Positions 33,443 to 44,810 of a stretch of DNA of 64,000 bases are shown here, one piece after another. Every line of letters starts with the position of its first letter. Within the stretch, counting starts at the first letter, position 1. This DNA comes from Perilla frutescens (Eukaryota > Streptophyta > Magnoliopsida > Lamiales > Lamiaceae): contig BRKX01000007.1 of NCBI GenBank assembly GCA_026008535.1, forward strand, positions 60,253,001-60,317,000, given 5' to 3'. The translations under genes were made by a program, and so were the position numbers. The notes below the pieces were generated by a model that saw nothing but the letters and a program-made list of their open reading frames with translations, was not told where the DNA came from and did not search any database.

Positions 33443-34864
33443 TGTTGGGGTTTCTTCGAATTGAACCACCGCAGGATCTAATTGGATGTTCATTAATCCT
33501 AATGTCATGTAGATCATAAATTCATGCATCTCATATGTTTTAATTAATCGAGTTTAATTAACATGCAAATCCGGTTTAAACTATTCTATTAAAGCGGAAA
33601 CATAGAATCGAAAAACGACTTACATATCAAAACAACGGGTGGAGGACAAGATTAAAGGTCTAATATTGTTGTTGTGTATGATGATGATCGGCGCCCACTG
33701 TGATATTCCACTCCTTGATCTTCTGTTGTATTCCCGGACTGAATCTAGTTTCAGGGTGGGCTGAAATCTACTAGATCGGTATGGAATCTGTGGAGATAAA
33801 GAGAACACAAGAGGAGCTGATCTATATCCTTAAAATTTCATCCCCCACCCTCTTATATATAAGTTGGTGGGTGAAATTTTAGTGTCCCAACCCTACTGGG
33901 TTTGGGCCTCTATCTCTTTTTCTATCTCCAGTCCATTAAAGTCATATTGGGCTACAACATGGATCTAGAAGAATATTAAATTGGCCTGCTAATTTATTTA
34001 ATTTCCAATATCCAATAAACTTAGGATATTATTAAATAAATTAAGTATTATTTTTATTCCACTAAAGAAATAATACTGACCTACCAATTTAATACATATT
34101 TCTGAATAAACTTTCTCCTTTAGTCCAGCCATTCCCCGTGTTTAAGATATAATGTCCATTATTTAATTATGTAAGCTTATGACAGCTATAATTAATTAAC
34201 ATCTTATCCTTGAGTAGTACCACACAAGCTTTACTCATGCACGGAATAAATTCCACCTGCAGGGTTTCAACATGAACTTGCATTTCCTCAAGGGGACACC
34301 ATCAACCTGGCGCACCAGGACACGGTGCCCCTACATATTGCACGACCCATCATAAGTGTAAATGTCACAACCCAAGATATCGAGATTATTGATCCTATGA
34401 AAGGATCTCACCCTTTGATAAATCAAAGCTGCAATCACTACACGTATATGTCCGCCAACATATAGGGGTTAAGAACCCGAACTCTGTGGATTCTTATTCT
34501 CTCATTTAAGGTCAGAATAGAGAATATAATCCTAAGTAGATCCTCCTCAATACACTTGCCCATGTATTAGAATAATCAGTTAGTCAAGACAAACTAACTA
34601 TCAGATTATTCTACGGTGTACCGATAGCAGGTTCAGTGCCATCTAGACCGTGAGCCTTTTAATACATTACAAGGAACCGATGATATGATCTAACCATATG
34701 TTTACCCACACCATATCATCTACAATGTAAGTATAGTGAACATGCATGTAAATATAACAATTTAAATGCAAACAGTGACTGCAATTGTATTCATTCTATA
34801 TCATCATAAAACCATTATTAATAATGTATACAAAAGACATGTCTTCTAGTATACAAAACCAACA
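33443..34864 (-). repeat. Copia 5' LTR, full length
   Basis: The 1,422-bp LTR has TGTTGG...CCAACA ends. Read on the minus strand it starts with the TATACTAGAAGAC block and contains TATATAAG near 33855-33862 (complement CTTATATA), a TATA-box candidate. It is the intact partner of the deleted 3' LTR and the reference for LTR fragments at 5948, 25380, 25749 and 47783. Confidence 0.9.
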
Positions 34865-34869
34865 CTTCC

Positions 34870-35255
34870 TCTTCTCTTTTCATTTTTTCTTCATTGTTAC
34901 AGTCGATTTTGTTTATCAAATTTGTTGTCATCTGAAGTGTCAATTCTCAAGATACCATCGCTTTATTTAAGTAAGGTATCTTCTTTCCAATTTTTTTTCT
35001 TAAAATTACAATCTCATGAATGATTAAGGTATATGTTCTACAAAAAAAATCAAGAAATTTTTATCTTTCCTTCTTTTTCTCCGGCAATTTTTGTAGCCAC
35101 TCGTCATTTACTTTTGAAACATCCGCCTCTTCTTCTGATGACTTGTGTCAAAAATGGGTCCTACAAGAAATAGATGCTAATGAGGAAAAATGTGGAAAGA
35201 TGGGAATATTCATTCCAAAATTTGAACCAAGCAACAACAATGCAATCACCATTCC
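34870..35255 (+). other. Unassigned DNA with a coding-like stretch
   Basis: Mostly T-rich. From about 35095 to 35250 a plus-strand frame has a balanced composition (for example SSSDDLCQKWVLQEIDANEE and GIFIPKFEPSNNN) and is then cut by the hAT fragment at 35256. I do not recognise it; it may be a piece of a decayed gene into which the transposon jumped. Confidence 0.25.
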
Positions 35256-35605
35256 TAGGGTTATAAACGAGCCGAGTCGAGCCGAATACATCAAGCTCAA
35301 GTTTGGCTCATTTAAGATATATTCAGCTCGAGCTCGAGTTTGAGTTTGACTCGAGCTTCGAGTTTGAGTTCGAGTTCGGCTCGACAAAGAAAATTCGTGA
35401 GCGAGTTCGATTCGAGCTCAGCTCGAATTCGACTCGATAAGGATATGTTCAAGTTTGATTAAAAAAACTCAATAAAAAGCTCGATTAAAGCTCGATAATA
35501 ATAAAATTTGTGATCGAGTTCTTTTCATATCCAGATTTTTTTTTAATATGTTTATTTTTATTTTATTTTCTTTATATTAATTACTTAATTATGTAATTGT
35601 AGTTA
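35256..35605 (-). mobile_element. Truncated hAT element, inverted relative of 8327-10919
   Basis: Starts TAGGGTTATAAACGAGCC and follows, in reverse, the right end of the element at 10919 for about 350 bp, including the CGAGCTCGAGTTTG-rich subterminal zone and an AATTACTTAATTATGTAATT block. It ends where the next LTR begins at 35611, so its other end was lost. Confidence 0.8.
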
Positions 35606-35911
35606 AGCTTTGTTGGTCCCGGTGCGAGTCAATGTCAGTTTAGAAGGGGCTGAATAAACTGACTCTAAAATTTTGAACTTTGGTGCGGAATATATGGGGC
35701 CCTTGACTCGCTTTGAAAACTTATCCGTGCACTTCACAGTTGAGATAGAAAGCTTAGCTTATGAGTGCAGCTTGTGTAAAGCTGTGTGCAGCTGTGTGTA
35801 TGCAAAAAGCTTTAACAGAAATTACAGCACACACAAGATTTATAGAGGTTCGAGGCTCAGCTTCTACGTCCTCTCTTCCTTTCTGGAAAGGGCAATCCAC
35901 TATGCACGTGT

Positions 35912-36009
35912 AAAGTTTCTTTATTACAAATACACAGTAAAGAAAATTGTTGAACCTGAAAATGGCACCCTTCACTTGAGCACGACTACCTTTTCAACTG
36001 GTGCTGTCT
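35912..36009 (+). repeat. 98-bp repeat, left copy
   Basis: From AAAGTTTCTTTATTACAAAT to GTGCTGTC. A full second copy lies at 39841-39938 and a partial third (its last ~26 bases) at 39814-39839, so the nested family A insertion lies within a tandem repeat of the LTR. Confidence 0.85.
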
Positions 36010-36021
36010 TGATTGGGTCCA

Positions 36022-37153
36022 AATTTATACTTATATTTCCGGTTTATGCCCACTCGACAACTACTTAGGACCACACCCGTAATTGGACGGGGTCAATTGT
36101 AGGAGCAATAAGCTTAACCCAAGTCGATCTCTCAAGGAAGACTTTATAGGAAAGAATTATCTAAAGGATATACATGCTTTCAACAAAACATCTAAAATAA
36201 AATCTAAACATTCTAACAAGGGGGTTGATGATGGTTATGCTAGGAATTCAAAATAGACAATTAAGCAAGACAACTAAATGCAAAAACACAAATTAAATCG
36301 AGATTAGAGGAAATAAGCTTGATTAAGGTATTAGGGTGTAGATTCTCTCAATGGTCCTATCACTATGCTTGAGTCAAGTTGATAATGTTATTCTCACAAA
36401 TATGATAGACCCTTCCAATTAGTTTAACTTCAATTCCTGTCACCGTCTATCAGTTAAACCTCTCTTAGCTATATCATACAAGCGAGATTAACATATTAGG
36501 CTTAGGAACCCCATGCACCTAACGTCGAAGGAACCAATTTCCGGATTTAGATTCACAATCAAGACTCCTCTAAATCCTATCAATGTTCAAGTAGTGATCA
36601 ATTACCTAAACATGAAAAAACACGATTCCAACAACAACAATCAACAAGAACAAGCATAGATCAAAACCACATCGATCCTCTACCCCCTAATAGAGAGATT
36701 AGCCACTAAACATGCTTAAAACAACACAAATACCATAGAAGAAAGTCATCTCATAAATCAAATGCAAATAACTCAAACTTTTACAATATTTAGTATCCTT
36801 CAAGAGGTTTGGGACAAATCCCCACAAACATCCAAGAAATATAAAGAAAACACAAGATAAACCTCCTACGAGCTTAGCTTCCGCGGATGGCTTGTCGTCG
36901 GGACCTTCTCATCTTCTCTTCCCCTAGCTTGGCTTGGTTCCCTTCTTCTTCCTTTGCTCCTCTTCCCTCTTGTGGAGGTGATGATGGTGGAAATGATGAA
37001 GAAAAATGGTGTAGAGATTAGTGTGTGTAGTGTGTGTGAAAAGAGAGAGAGAATGGAGAGAATGGTATGGGTGGTGTGGTGAGAGTGTAGTAAGTGGAAT
37101 GATAGTGAATGATGATGAATCATGTATGATAAGATAGATAGATGATGGTGAAT
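36022..37153 (-). repeat. Family A LTR-element repeat, copy 2, first part
   Basis: Inverted counterpart of 301-1076 plus 3466-3890. Read on the minus strand it has the GGAAGCTAAGCTCGTAGG block, GGGATTTGTCCCAAACC, the TCCTTCGACGTTAGGTGCAT block and TGAGAGAATCTACACCCTAA. It continues beyond the solo LTR at 39471. Neither end of the element was fixed. Confidence 0.55.
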
Positions 37154-39470
37154 TGTAACGCCCCAAACTACTCCGTTTGGCCACGTCACTTAACATACAA
37201 TTTACATACATATTTTGTGTGCTTATTTTAATATGAGCGGAAGCTTAGGCCAAATATGATAATATACAAAGCATGATGAGGTAAGGCATCATAATTTTCA
37301 ATATAAATTTTGTCCTATTAAGCATGCAATCACCTAACCTATCGGGCTAATAGGTTTACGCAACCCGCCCGTCTAGCGCCTAAATTAACAAACATAATAT
37401 AGGGGTTCATCGACATAATTCGCACATAGAAGGCTCCAAGGTCAAACGACCCGCCTTTAAGTTGTTCTACATAATGTCAAGTTATATACATCATGGCCTA
37501 CAAAAGATCGGGCTATTCCTATCCCTAATAATCATCGATCATAAGGAAAAAAGAGTGATCAATATAATAATAACAATAATAATATGAGTGTTATCAAAAG
37601 AAGAGCATGCAAAAGATAAACACAAGCTTGTGGGGTTCTCTTGTGTTCACAACGCTCCTACTCCGGCCTCGACTCCTCAACCTGAAATTCATTGAATGAA
37701 TGGGGTGAGTATTTAACAACATACTCAGTGGGGAACACTGTAAACAGTTATAGCTAATTGCACAAGTGAAAATATAACATATGGACTTTTCATTACTTTG
37801 TGGAGACTAGTCTCAACCCCGTAGGGTCTAAACATCATGATGTCCCCGTTAATGAACATCTTTATCCCTGTAGGGATGCCCGCAGACATCCTACCCCCCA
37901 GGGAGGACATTAACGAGTCTATTATCGATCCCGAAGGATCTCTGCCCCGAAGGGTCTCTTTGTCGACCCTGAAGGATCTCTTTCATTCACCGGTCCGAAG
38001 ACCCTTCATACATATACAATCAAAGCACAACAATAACTATAACCTTACACGTGTTCACAGTTTAGAGTTACCCCACCTTAAAAGACGCTTTTGAATCCTT
38101 TTAACCTTGAATACTCCTTTGCCGTGCACAAGTTGTCCTCCTCGAGCCACAACACGTCACCTAGCACCTTTCAATTCCCTTTTTATTTTAGACGTCGAGT
38201 TATTTAATTAAATCATAATTTAGACCAAACTCAACTATACTTTGCTTTAAAGTCTTCAAACATTTTCACATACACAACCATGGATATACATGCTCATACT
38301 ATGATTTTGGACTCAAAATACACACATAAACTCTTTGAAGCATTTGATCGAACACATTACGGGCACACATTTAAACCACATGCTCATGACTCATTTTAAA
38401 TTCTTTAGACCCAACATTCCAAATACAAACACCTTCATCCTAGGGCTCTAACATACATGAAAATCAACCCCAAGCAACCCTCATAACATCTCCAAACAAT
38501 TATCAATAAAACAAAGGAAATTAGGGCAAAAATCCAAACCCTAGCAACAATGAACCATAGGAATTCGATATAACTTCACATATAGCTTCAAGGAGGTAAA
38601 TAAACCATATGTTTGAGATATCAAAGCAAGAAGATCAACAAAAATCCAAAATCCTCAAATTTGGATAACAAACCCTAGTTTCCAAAACAACAAGAAATGT
38701 GTGTTTAATCCCCAAGAAGGAGAGGTGTAGAGGTTACCTTTGTTGATGGATGATGATGGAAGAATCTACTTCAAAAGATGAAAGATTTGTAGAGAGAAGG
38801 GGGGGGGGGGGGAATCACCCATATGGAAAGAAAGTGAGGAGAAAATGAATAAGTGTTGTATTTATAGGTAGAAAATCCCCGGACCCGCGCGACCGCGCAG
38901 CCCCCGCGACCGCGGAACACCTCTCTCGGCCCACACTCCCCGCGAGCGCACAGCCCCCGCGAGCGCGCGTCCCTCGCCAGCCCTGTGGGCGCGCAGTCTC
39001 CCGCGACCGCGCACGGCCCCGCGGGCGCGCCCTTCCCCGCGAGCGCGCGACATGCCAAAAATCATCCCCCTTATTTTAAACGACTCCCGGACTTAAACCA
39101 CTCCATTTTCCTTTAAATTTTCAAAGCACTTTTAATACATACCGAAAAAGCAGGGGGCGTTGCCCCCTAGCCCCAGCGAGACCCCCAATCAACTCAGCGT
39201 TAGGGCGTTCAAGGTTTTGGCAAACAAAATTCAATACAATAACATTCATTATCATATAACTCGACACTTTAGTATTAAAATTTAAATTATGTTATATACT
39301 CAGTATAACATCACAGTGCTATGACGTACCGGCTCGAGTGAGACAACCTGCAAATAAAATAACGGCATAACATACAAACATACTCACATGATTAATATTC
39401 AACAATATTAATTCGAAATCATTTACTAAAATTATAATTTATAATTTAGCAAAAGGGTCGAGGTATCACA
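37154..39470 (-). mobile_element. Solo LTR, inverted relative of 1077-3460
   Basis: The 2,317-bp segment runs TGTAACGCCCC...GAGGTATCACA and is flanked by a perfect 5-bp duplication TGAAT (37149-37153 and 39471-39475). On the minus strand a TATA box TATAAATA lies at 38866-38859, next to a GC-rich block (about 38880-39055). A G14 run at 38799-38812 lies just downstream of the TATA box in the element's sense. Without internal sequence it is a solo LTR. Confidence 0.9.
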
Positions 39471-39813
39471 TGAATGGTCCCCAAAATCTATATATGAAAT
39501 GAGAGAGAGGAGTGAGATACATAAGAGAGAGAGAGAGAGAGAGAGAGTATGGTGAGAGGTATGGTGGTAGGAGAGAGGTAAGGTGGTAAGATGATGGTGA
39601 TGGAGCATTAATTTAGAGGGATTTAGGGGGAGATTGGTGAGCAAAAGTCCAAGACTAGATTTAGGGAAATAAATCCCTATGATCCTATTGCAAGATTAGG
39701 TTGGCCAAAAGTCTCCTATCCAATATGCCAAAATGATGGAGGTTGAAGGAAATGCCTCCTTGTGCAAAATAGTGAATGAAAAGGCGAGAGTCGAGTGCAA
39801 GACAGGGCAAATC
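39471..39813 (-). repeat. Family A LTR-element repeat, copy 2, second part
   Basis: Continuation of copy 2 beyond the solo LTR. It contains a GA microsatellite (about 39528-39547) and pyrimidine-rich sequence on the minus strand like the leader region of copy 1. Confidence 0.45.
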
Positions 39814-41231
39814 GAGCACGACTACCTTTTCAACTGGTGAAAAGTTTCTTTATTACAAATACACAGTGAAGAAAATTGTTGAACCTGAAAACGACACCCT
39901 TCACTCGAGCACGACTACCTTTTCAACTAGTGCTGTCAGGAAAGAACGAACCCGTCAGTACGCCCTTTCTTAGTCGGTGATGGTCGACAATCCACACCTA
40001 CCAGTCCCAACTGCTCGCTGAGACTTTAGGTGTTATTACCCATATTTACAAGATTTTAGATCTCTCTTGATCTTCAAGAATACAGTCTTGAATCTGTTAT
40101 CAACTTTGAATGCTCCTTGAACTGAGTTGAGTAGATGATTTTTGAATTGCTTAAACTGAGAAGCTTGGCTCTGGCTGGATTCTTCGACAGGTAGCTGCTT
40201 GCTTGGTACTTTGAAGTATTTCTTCTCAGTTAGGACTTTTTGCACTTGTGATGGTTAAGCTTTGAGCTGGAGAGAGAGAAAGAAAGCTCAGTATATGCAA
40301 ATATAGCAAAAGTTAGATTGGTGAAAGTCTTGATCAGAATGAGATTCACTCTTCTTATATAAATGAGTGATCTCTATGACCGTTAGGTTCTACTGATCAT
40401 TGATTTAGTTGATCCATCGATGGTAATTGAATTTTTGTAGCCGTTGAAGCTTAAATGAACTAGCCGTTGCTTGACTTAATGACTTCTGCTCCAAGATCTC
40501 TTGTCAGGATCTTTAATAACTGCTTGGCAGGTATCAGTTGCTCTGGTTATCAGTTCTGGACTTCAACTGGTAGGTCCTCAGCTGTCTCGGCTTTCAGCTC
40601 TGAGATCGTCCAGTTGGCAGTTCCTCAATTGCCTCAAGCTTCTGTTCTGGAATGGTCCAGTATGGTATTTCTTCAGCTGCCTTGGTCTTCAGCTTTGGAC
40701 TTTGGCAGCTTAGCTTTGATTAAAGCTTCAGCTCTAGATTCCAGTTGGCTTCTTCTTCTGAGCTCTTTCTCTCAGCTGACTGATCTTTAACTGTCAGTTA
40801 ATCAGTTCAGCTTGGTTTTCTATAAGCTTGATCTTTCAAGCTAGCTTTGTCTTATCAGCTTTTTAGCTTTCAGCTAAGCTGACAACTTGCTCATATGTTC
40901 GATGCTCTACAGTCTTCAACTCTGACTGGTTAGATTCTGTCTGCTTGATGCATCCTCTTCAGCTTGTTTACTATGCTCCAAAGCGATTGACTTTCGCTTC
41001 AGCTGAGCTGAATTTTGGAGTCTTACTTGGTTATCAATCTAATTTCCAGTCTGTATTACCTACAGTTTTTCATAGAAATTTTCCACATGTTTTGATATTT
41101 CATCAAAACCACTAATTGGGTTACCTTGATAGTTTTTCCCAACAATTTTCCCATTTTTGATGATGTCAAAACCTGTTAGTGATGATGGAAAACTGCATAA
41201 TTTCATCATTCATAGATGTTTGATTTCAGAT

Positions 41232-41420
41232 GAGTATTAGAGCTTTAGTGCTAAACAAGTATCAGAGCATATCACTAAACAAGTATCAGAGCTTGCCTAG
41301 GTATGTATCAAAGCTTAAGTATCAGAGCTTTGTTTTAAATAGGTTTCAAAGCTTTGTATTTTCACAAGTGTTAGAGCTTTTGTGGTTATCAAAGCTTTAA
41401 TCAACTCAGAGTAAGTAACA
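41232..41420 (+). repeat. Array of TATCAGAGCTTT-like words
   Basis: About nine copies of GTATCAGAGCTTT or close variants (GTATCAAAGCTT, TTATCAAAGCTTT, GTAACAAAGCTTT) spaced 14-26 bp. They lie just inside the polypurine tract of the SIRE-like element. Confidence 0.75.
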
Positions 41421-42040
41421 AAGCTTTAGCTCTTAGAGGGCATAAGAGTTCAGTTTTAGGCATGTATAAAGCATATCTTGATGTGACTGAACCTTAAGAA
41501 CTTTTTACTTTCTGATCTTGTAGCATGAATATCAAAGCCTATTAGTGGTGATGCCACACGTTTTGCATGACTTTTTGAAAAGCTTTGGATATTTCAGTTC
41601 TAAGGATGCTCAGATTGTTCAGTTCATGACAATTATGCAGCTAATTTGAATATGTTGGAGGTCAGAGCACATTTGCATAACAAGAATGAGCATGTTAAGA
41701 AATGATGTATTATACGAGCATGAAAAGCTTTGAAGAATCATAAGGAAGTTAAGAACTGATAGAGAGAGAGAGAGAATATCAAGAATTGATATTTAAACTT
41801 CCTTCTTCAGCTGGAACTGATCATCATTCAACTCCTTCTTCTTTTGCTCATTTTTCCTTTTTCCTTTGTGCAAGGAGAGATGTCTGGTATGCTTTGAATG
41901 CCCTAATTTTGATGATCAAGTTGGGCATTCCCCCAAGTCCAAGTCTGCAAATCTTGAGCTTGCCATGCTTGCTGCTCAAGTTGGACTTCCCCATCAATGG
42001 TAGCTTCCTCCTGAAGCTGTATCTCTCTTTAGATCTATTT

Positions 42041-43669
42041 TCAAAGAGTTAGATTTCCATCACCTTTTCCATCATCAGTCTTTTCTTCCCCCTTTTTGGC
42101 ATCATCCAAAAGGGTGAGCTGATGGAACTCGGGAGATGGTAGTGACAATTGTGGCAAAAGAGTGAATGATATTGCCAATAAACTGTCAACATTATGGAGA
42201 GCTTGGGGTTCAGGCATGGGTATTGACAACCATGTATACACTTCCTCAGTTGGCATCAGTTGGGCTAGATCAGAGAGAGATAAGAGATCTTGCCTATCAA
42301 TGTTAGCTGATGCAATGTTGAGAAATGGCTCGTCATCAGTGGAGATGAACATATCCTCGTGGAGTGGGGTTGAGGATGAGTTTGATGGCTTATTATCTGG
42401 AAGAGGTTTATCATGAGGCACCGAGTATTGGAGTCTTTTAATCATGGCATCCATGATTTTTGAGATGGTTAGTGGTGTGTTAAGTGGATTATTCATCCAA
42501 CTTCTGCTCCAATGTCCTTCTGCTATCCAGAAGGAGTTGCCTCATTTCTGAGCCAGATGCAGCATGGTGGAGTTATCCACCTGGAATCTCCATAAGTGGT
42601 ACTGGAGATATCATTTCAGTTGCTTGTATAGGGAGGAGTTGAATTCCTCAATGAGACCAAAACAGCTCTGCAGCTGATGGTCAAGACTTTGATTAAAGCC
42701 TTCTTCCAGAGAATCTGATTAAGCCAAGGAGGGAGGCTCGCTGGTGGTAGGTGTAGTGGACTGATCACTCAGATGAGTGAATGAGTCACTATTAGTCATG
42801 GACTGATCTTTGTCAGCTGGAGGGTCAACTTCATAAAGTGGCTCTTTCCCTTTAGTCTGGCTGTTGTCCTCCATAAGTTGTGGTCTCGACTTTCGTGGAT
42901 TGACAGTTTTGCCACTGTTTTTCTTGTGGACATAAACTGTTGGAAGATGATCTCGTTTGGAGATGAGTGATCTTCCAGGAATTTTGATTGCTATCTGCTT
43001 CTGGATAATGTGGTTGAGGCGATTGGCGAAACCGACTTTGGCTTTGAATGTGACAGTGGTTCGGTCAAACTCAACGAGCTCTACATGGCGGTGAAGTTGA
43101 GCCAGTACAAAGGATGCACAATCAGCTTTGCATCCGAAGTATATGACAGCCATGATGTGAGTGTGGTTGTCTGTGAACTACGCGTTATGAATACTTCCAA
43201 TAAGGATATGCACAACAATGTCCATGAGTTGGACAATTGCCGGGGAGAGGCTCTCCTTCAAGTTATTTGAAAAGTCATGATGGTGAACATGGAAAAACGT
43301 CCATCCATTCCACAGCTCCATTTTGCTGAGAAGCGCTAGTTCATGTACCTTCTGGCCATTGCCTGGAAGGTTGAATAATGGCATCAAGGTATCTTTGGTG
43401 ATGGTGATGACATGGTTGTAGACAACTGAGATGATGTTGTCTCCTTCGATTTCTGCATTGTAGTAAAATTCTTCTACATGTCTGGAAAGTCGTCTGCAGG
43501 GCATCGTCTTGACGAATGATAGAAGCCCGTAAGTCTGCAACGATTGAAGGAGCATCCATGTCCTTTCTGAACCTATTCGAGCTTGAAGAAGATCTAGGTT
43601 TAAGTACTTATACTTTCTCAGCTTCTTGAGAAGAGGCTTGGTATTCATCATGTGGAATGGGTGTGCCAT
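42041..43669 (-). pseudogene. Retroelement extra ORF, copy B, broken
   Basis: Read from 43669 (MAHPFHMMN) the protein has a core with EEFYYNAEIEGDNIISVVYN and ITITKDTLMPLFNLPGNG, followed by LSPAIVQLMDIVVHILIGSI. The frame ends near 43178 but homology to copy A resumes in another frame at 43153 (MAVIYFGCKADCASFVLAQL), so there is one frameshift near 43165-43180. Further downstream are a Lys-rich segment (43153-42719) and a Ser/Pro-rich piece (42496-42041). The core has the pattern of the 'putative plant transposon protein' domains seen in many plant repeat-encoded hypothetical proteins; its role is unknown. Confidence 0.6.
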
Positions 43670-44810
43670 TTCTGCAATGACAAATGATATTAGAGAGAAA
43701 AGTTCTTGGATAAGTAAAATAGAAGGGATAGATTTGGAATGATAGTAATGCAATTCTTCCTCTCTTGTGCTTATAAGGAATTAGTTTTGCATGCATTTAT
43801 CAATAGCACTCGATGGCCTCTAGCTGATTAGCTATCTGATTTGATGCGTAATCAGCTGAGTAAATGATGCATATATCTCGGTCGTCCACTTGTATGTTGA
43901 CTTTAAGATCAAGCGGCTGAGAGCTACGGGATATCTAAACTTGGTAGTTGCCATAGATAGCAAAATATTTTTCTGCAGATTTGCTATTTATATCCCTTAG
44001 ACATTTGTCTCTTACTACCACCTTTAGTAGTTGCTAATTTAATGCTTAGCATGGATACTTTAATGGCAACTCAGATGAACAGTGAGCTTATTTTAAAATT
44101 AGAACGTTGGATGTAAGAGTTAGCAATTGATGATCACAACGGTAATTATTCAAAAATAAGCTTTGAGGAAGCTTATCATTGATCAGCTGGGATACGGCCA
44201 ACTGATTGATTGAAGAGGGCTGGTAAGATAATTGTTGATAGGTTGAGCTTCGGGCATCAGTTTCTGGTCTGAACTGATTAAACCGCCTGTAAACTGATTT
44301 AATCAGTTTTGTTGATCAGCTGCTGAGTGACCTTTACATCAGTTTCCTCTTCTTAAGTGGTCTAACTGTACTAGCTTCTCTGCTTCCTCTAGAGTTGTTT
44401 GACATTTTTCTCTTTGAAGCTGAGCCTGTTGCATCATTTGAAGGATCGGTTCTGGCAAATTTCTCAGCCTGTTGAAGTTGCTTAAGAGCAACTGCTGAGC
44501 TGTTCAGCTTCAAGGTGATCAACTTTGAAGTTCATCTGCTAGGGGAGCTGGACTAATCAATGGTCAGTTGTGATGCTTTTAAGTTTGACTCTATAAGAGG
44601 GGTAACATAGCTTTGGGACAAGAGATCTGGTGACATGGCACTATCTTCAACATCTTTGTCTCCTTTGTGTCCAAGCTTTTGACTCCCTGGAGTTACCACA
44701 ACTTGAGTACATGAGGGATCATGATCTATCCTTTCAGTTGCAGCTTCAGCTTGTAGTGATGTCGACTGATTTGATATTGATGCAAGATTTACTCTCGTGT
44801 TATATTTCTC

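Larger units (their letters stand above)
26536..34864 (-). mobile_element. Full-length decayed Ty1/copia retrotransposon
   Basis: The element is bounded by TGTTGGGG and CCAACA and flanked by a perfect 5-bp duplication CTTCC (26531-26535 and 34865-34869). It reads on the minus strand in the order 5' LTR (34864-33443), primer site, ~2.4-kb leader, gag, protease, integrase, reverse transcriptase/RNase H, polypurine tract, 3' LTR (26934-26536). Integrase before reverse transcriptase marks it as copia, not gypsy. Coding is broken by several stops and frameshifts, so it cannot move on its own. The two LTRs agree closely except for one ~1.02-kb deletion in the 3' LTR. Confidence 0.93.
35611..41144 (-). 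mobile_element. SIRE-like copia LTR split by nested insertions
   Basis: The LTR runs from TGTTGGTCCCGG (35611) to CCCAACA (41144). On the minus strand it is preceded by the purine tract AAAAATGGGAAAA (complement of about 41147-41159), so this is a 3' LTR and the internal region lies to the right. About 3.8 kb of inserted DNA (family A copy 2 with a solo LTR, roughly 36010-39813) interrupts it, leaving some 1.7 kb of LTR proper. The LTR is unusually rich in AGCT-containing words around 40450-41010. Confidence 0.65.

Noticed and set aside
26536..34864. Endogenous pararetrovirus
   Set aside because: LTRs, TSD, primer site and the protease-integrase-reverse transcriptase order identify a Ty1/copia retrotransposon; no movement-protein or coat-protein motif was seen.
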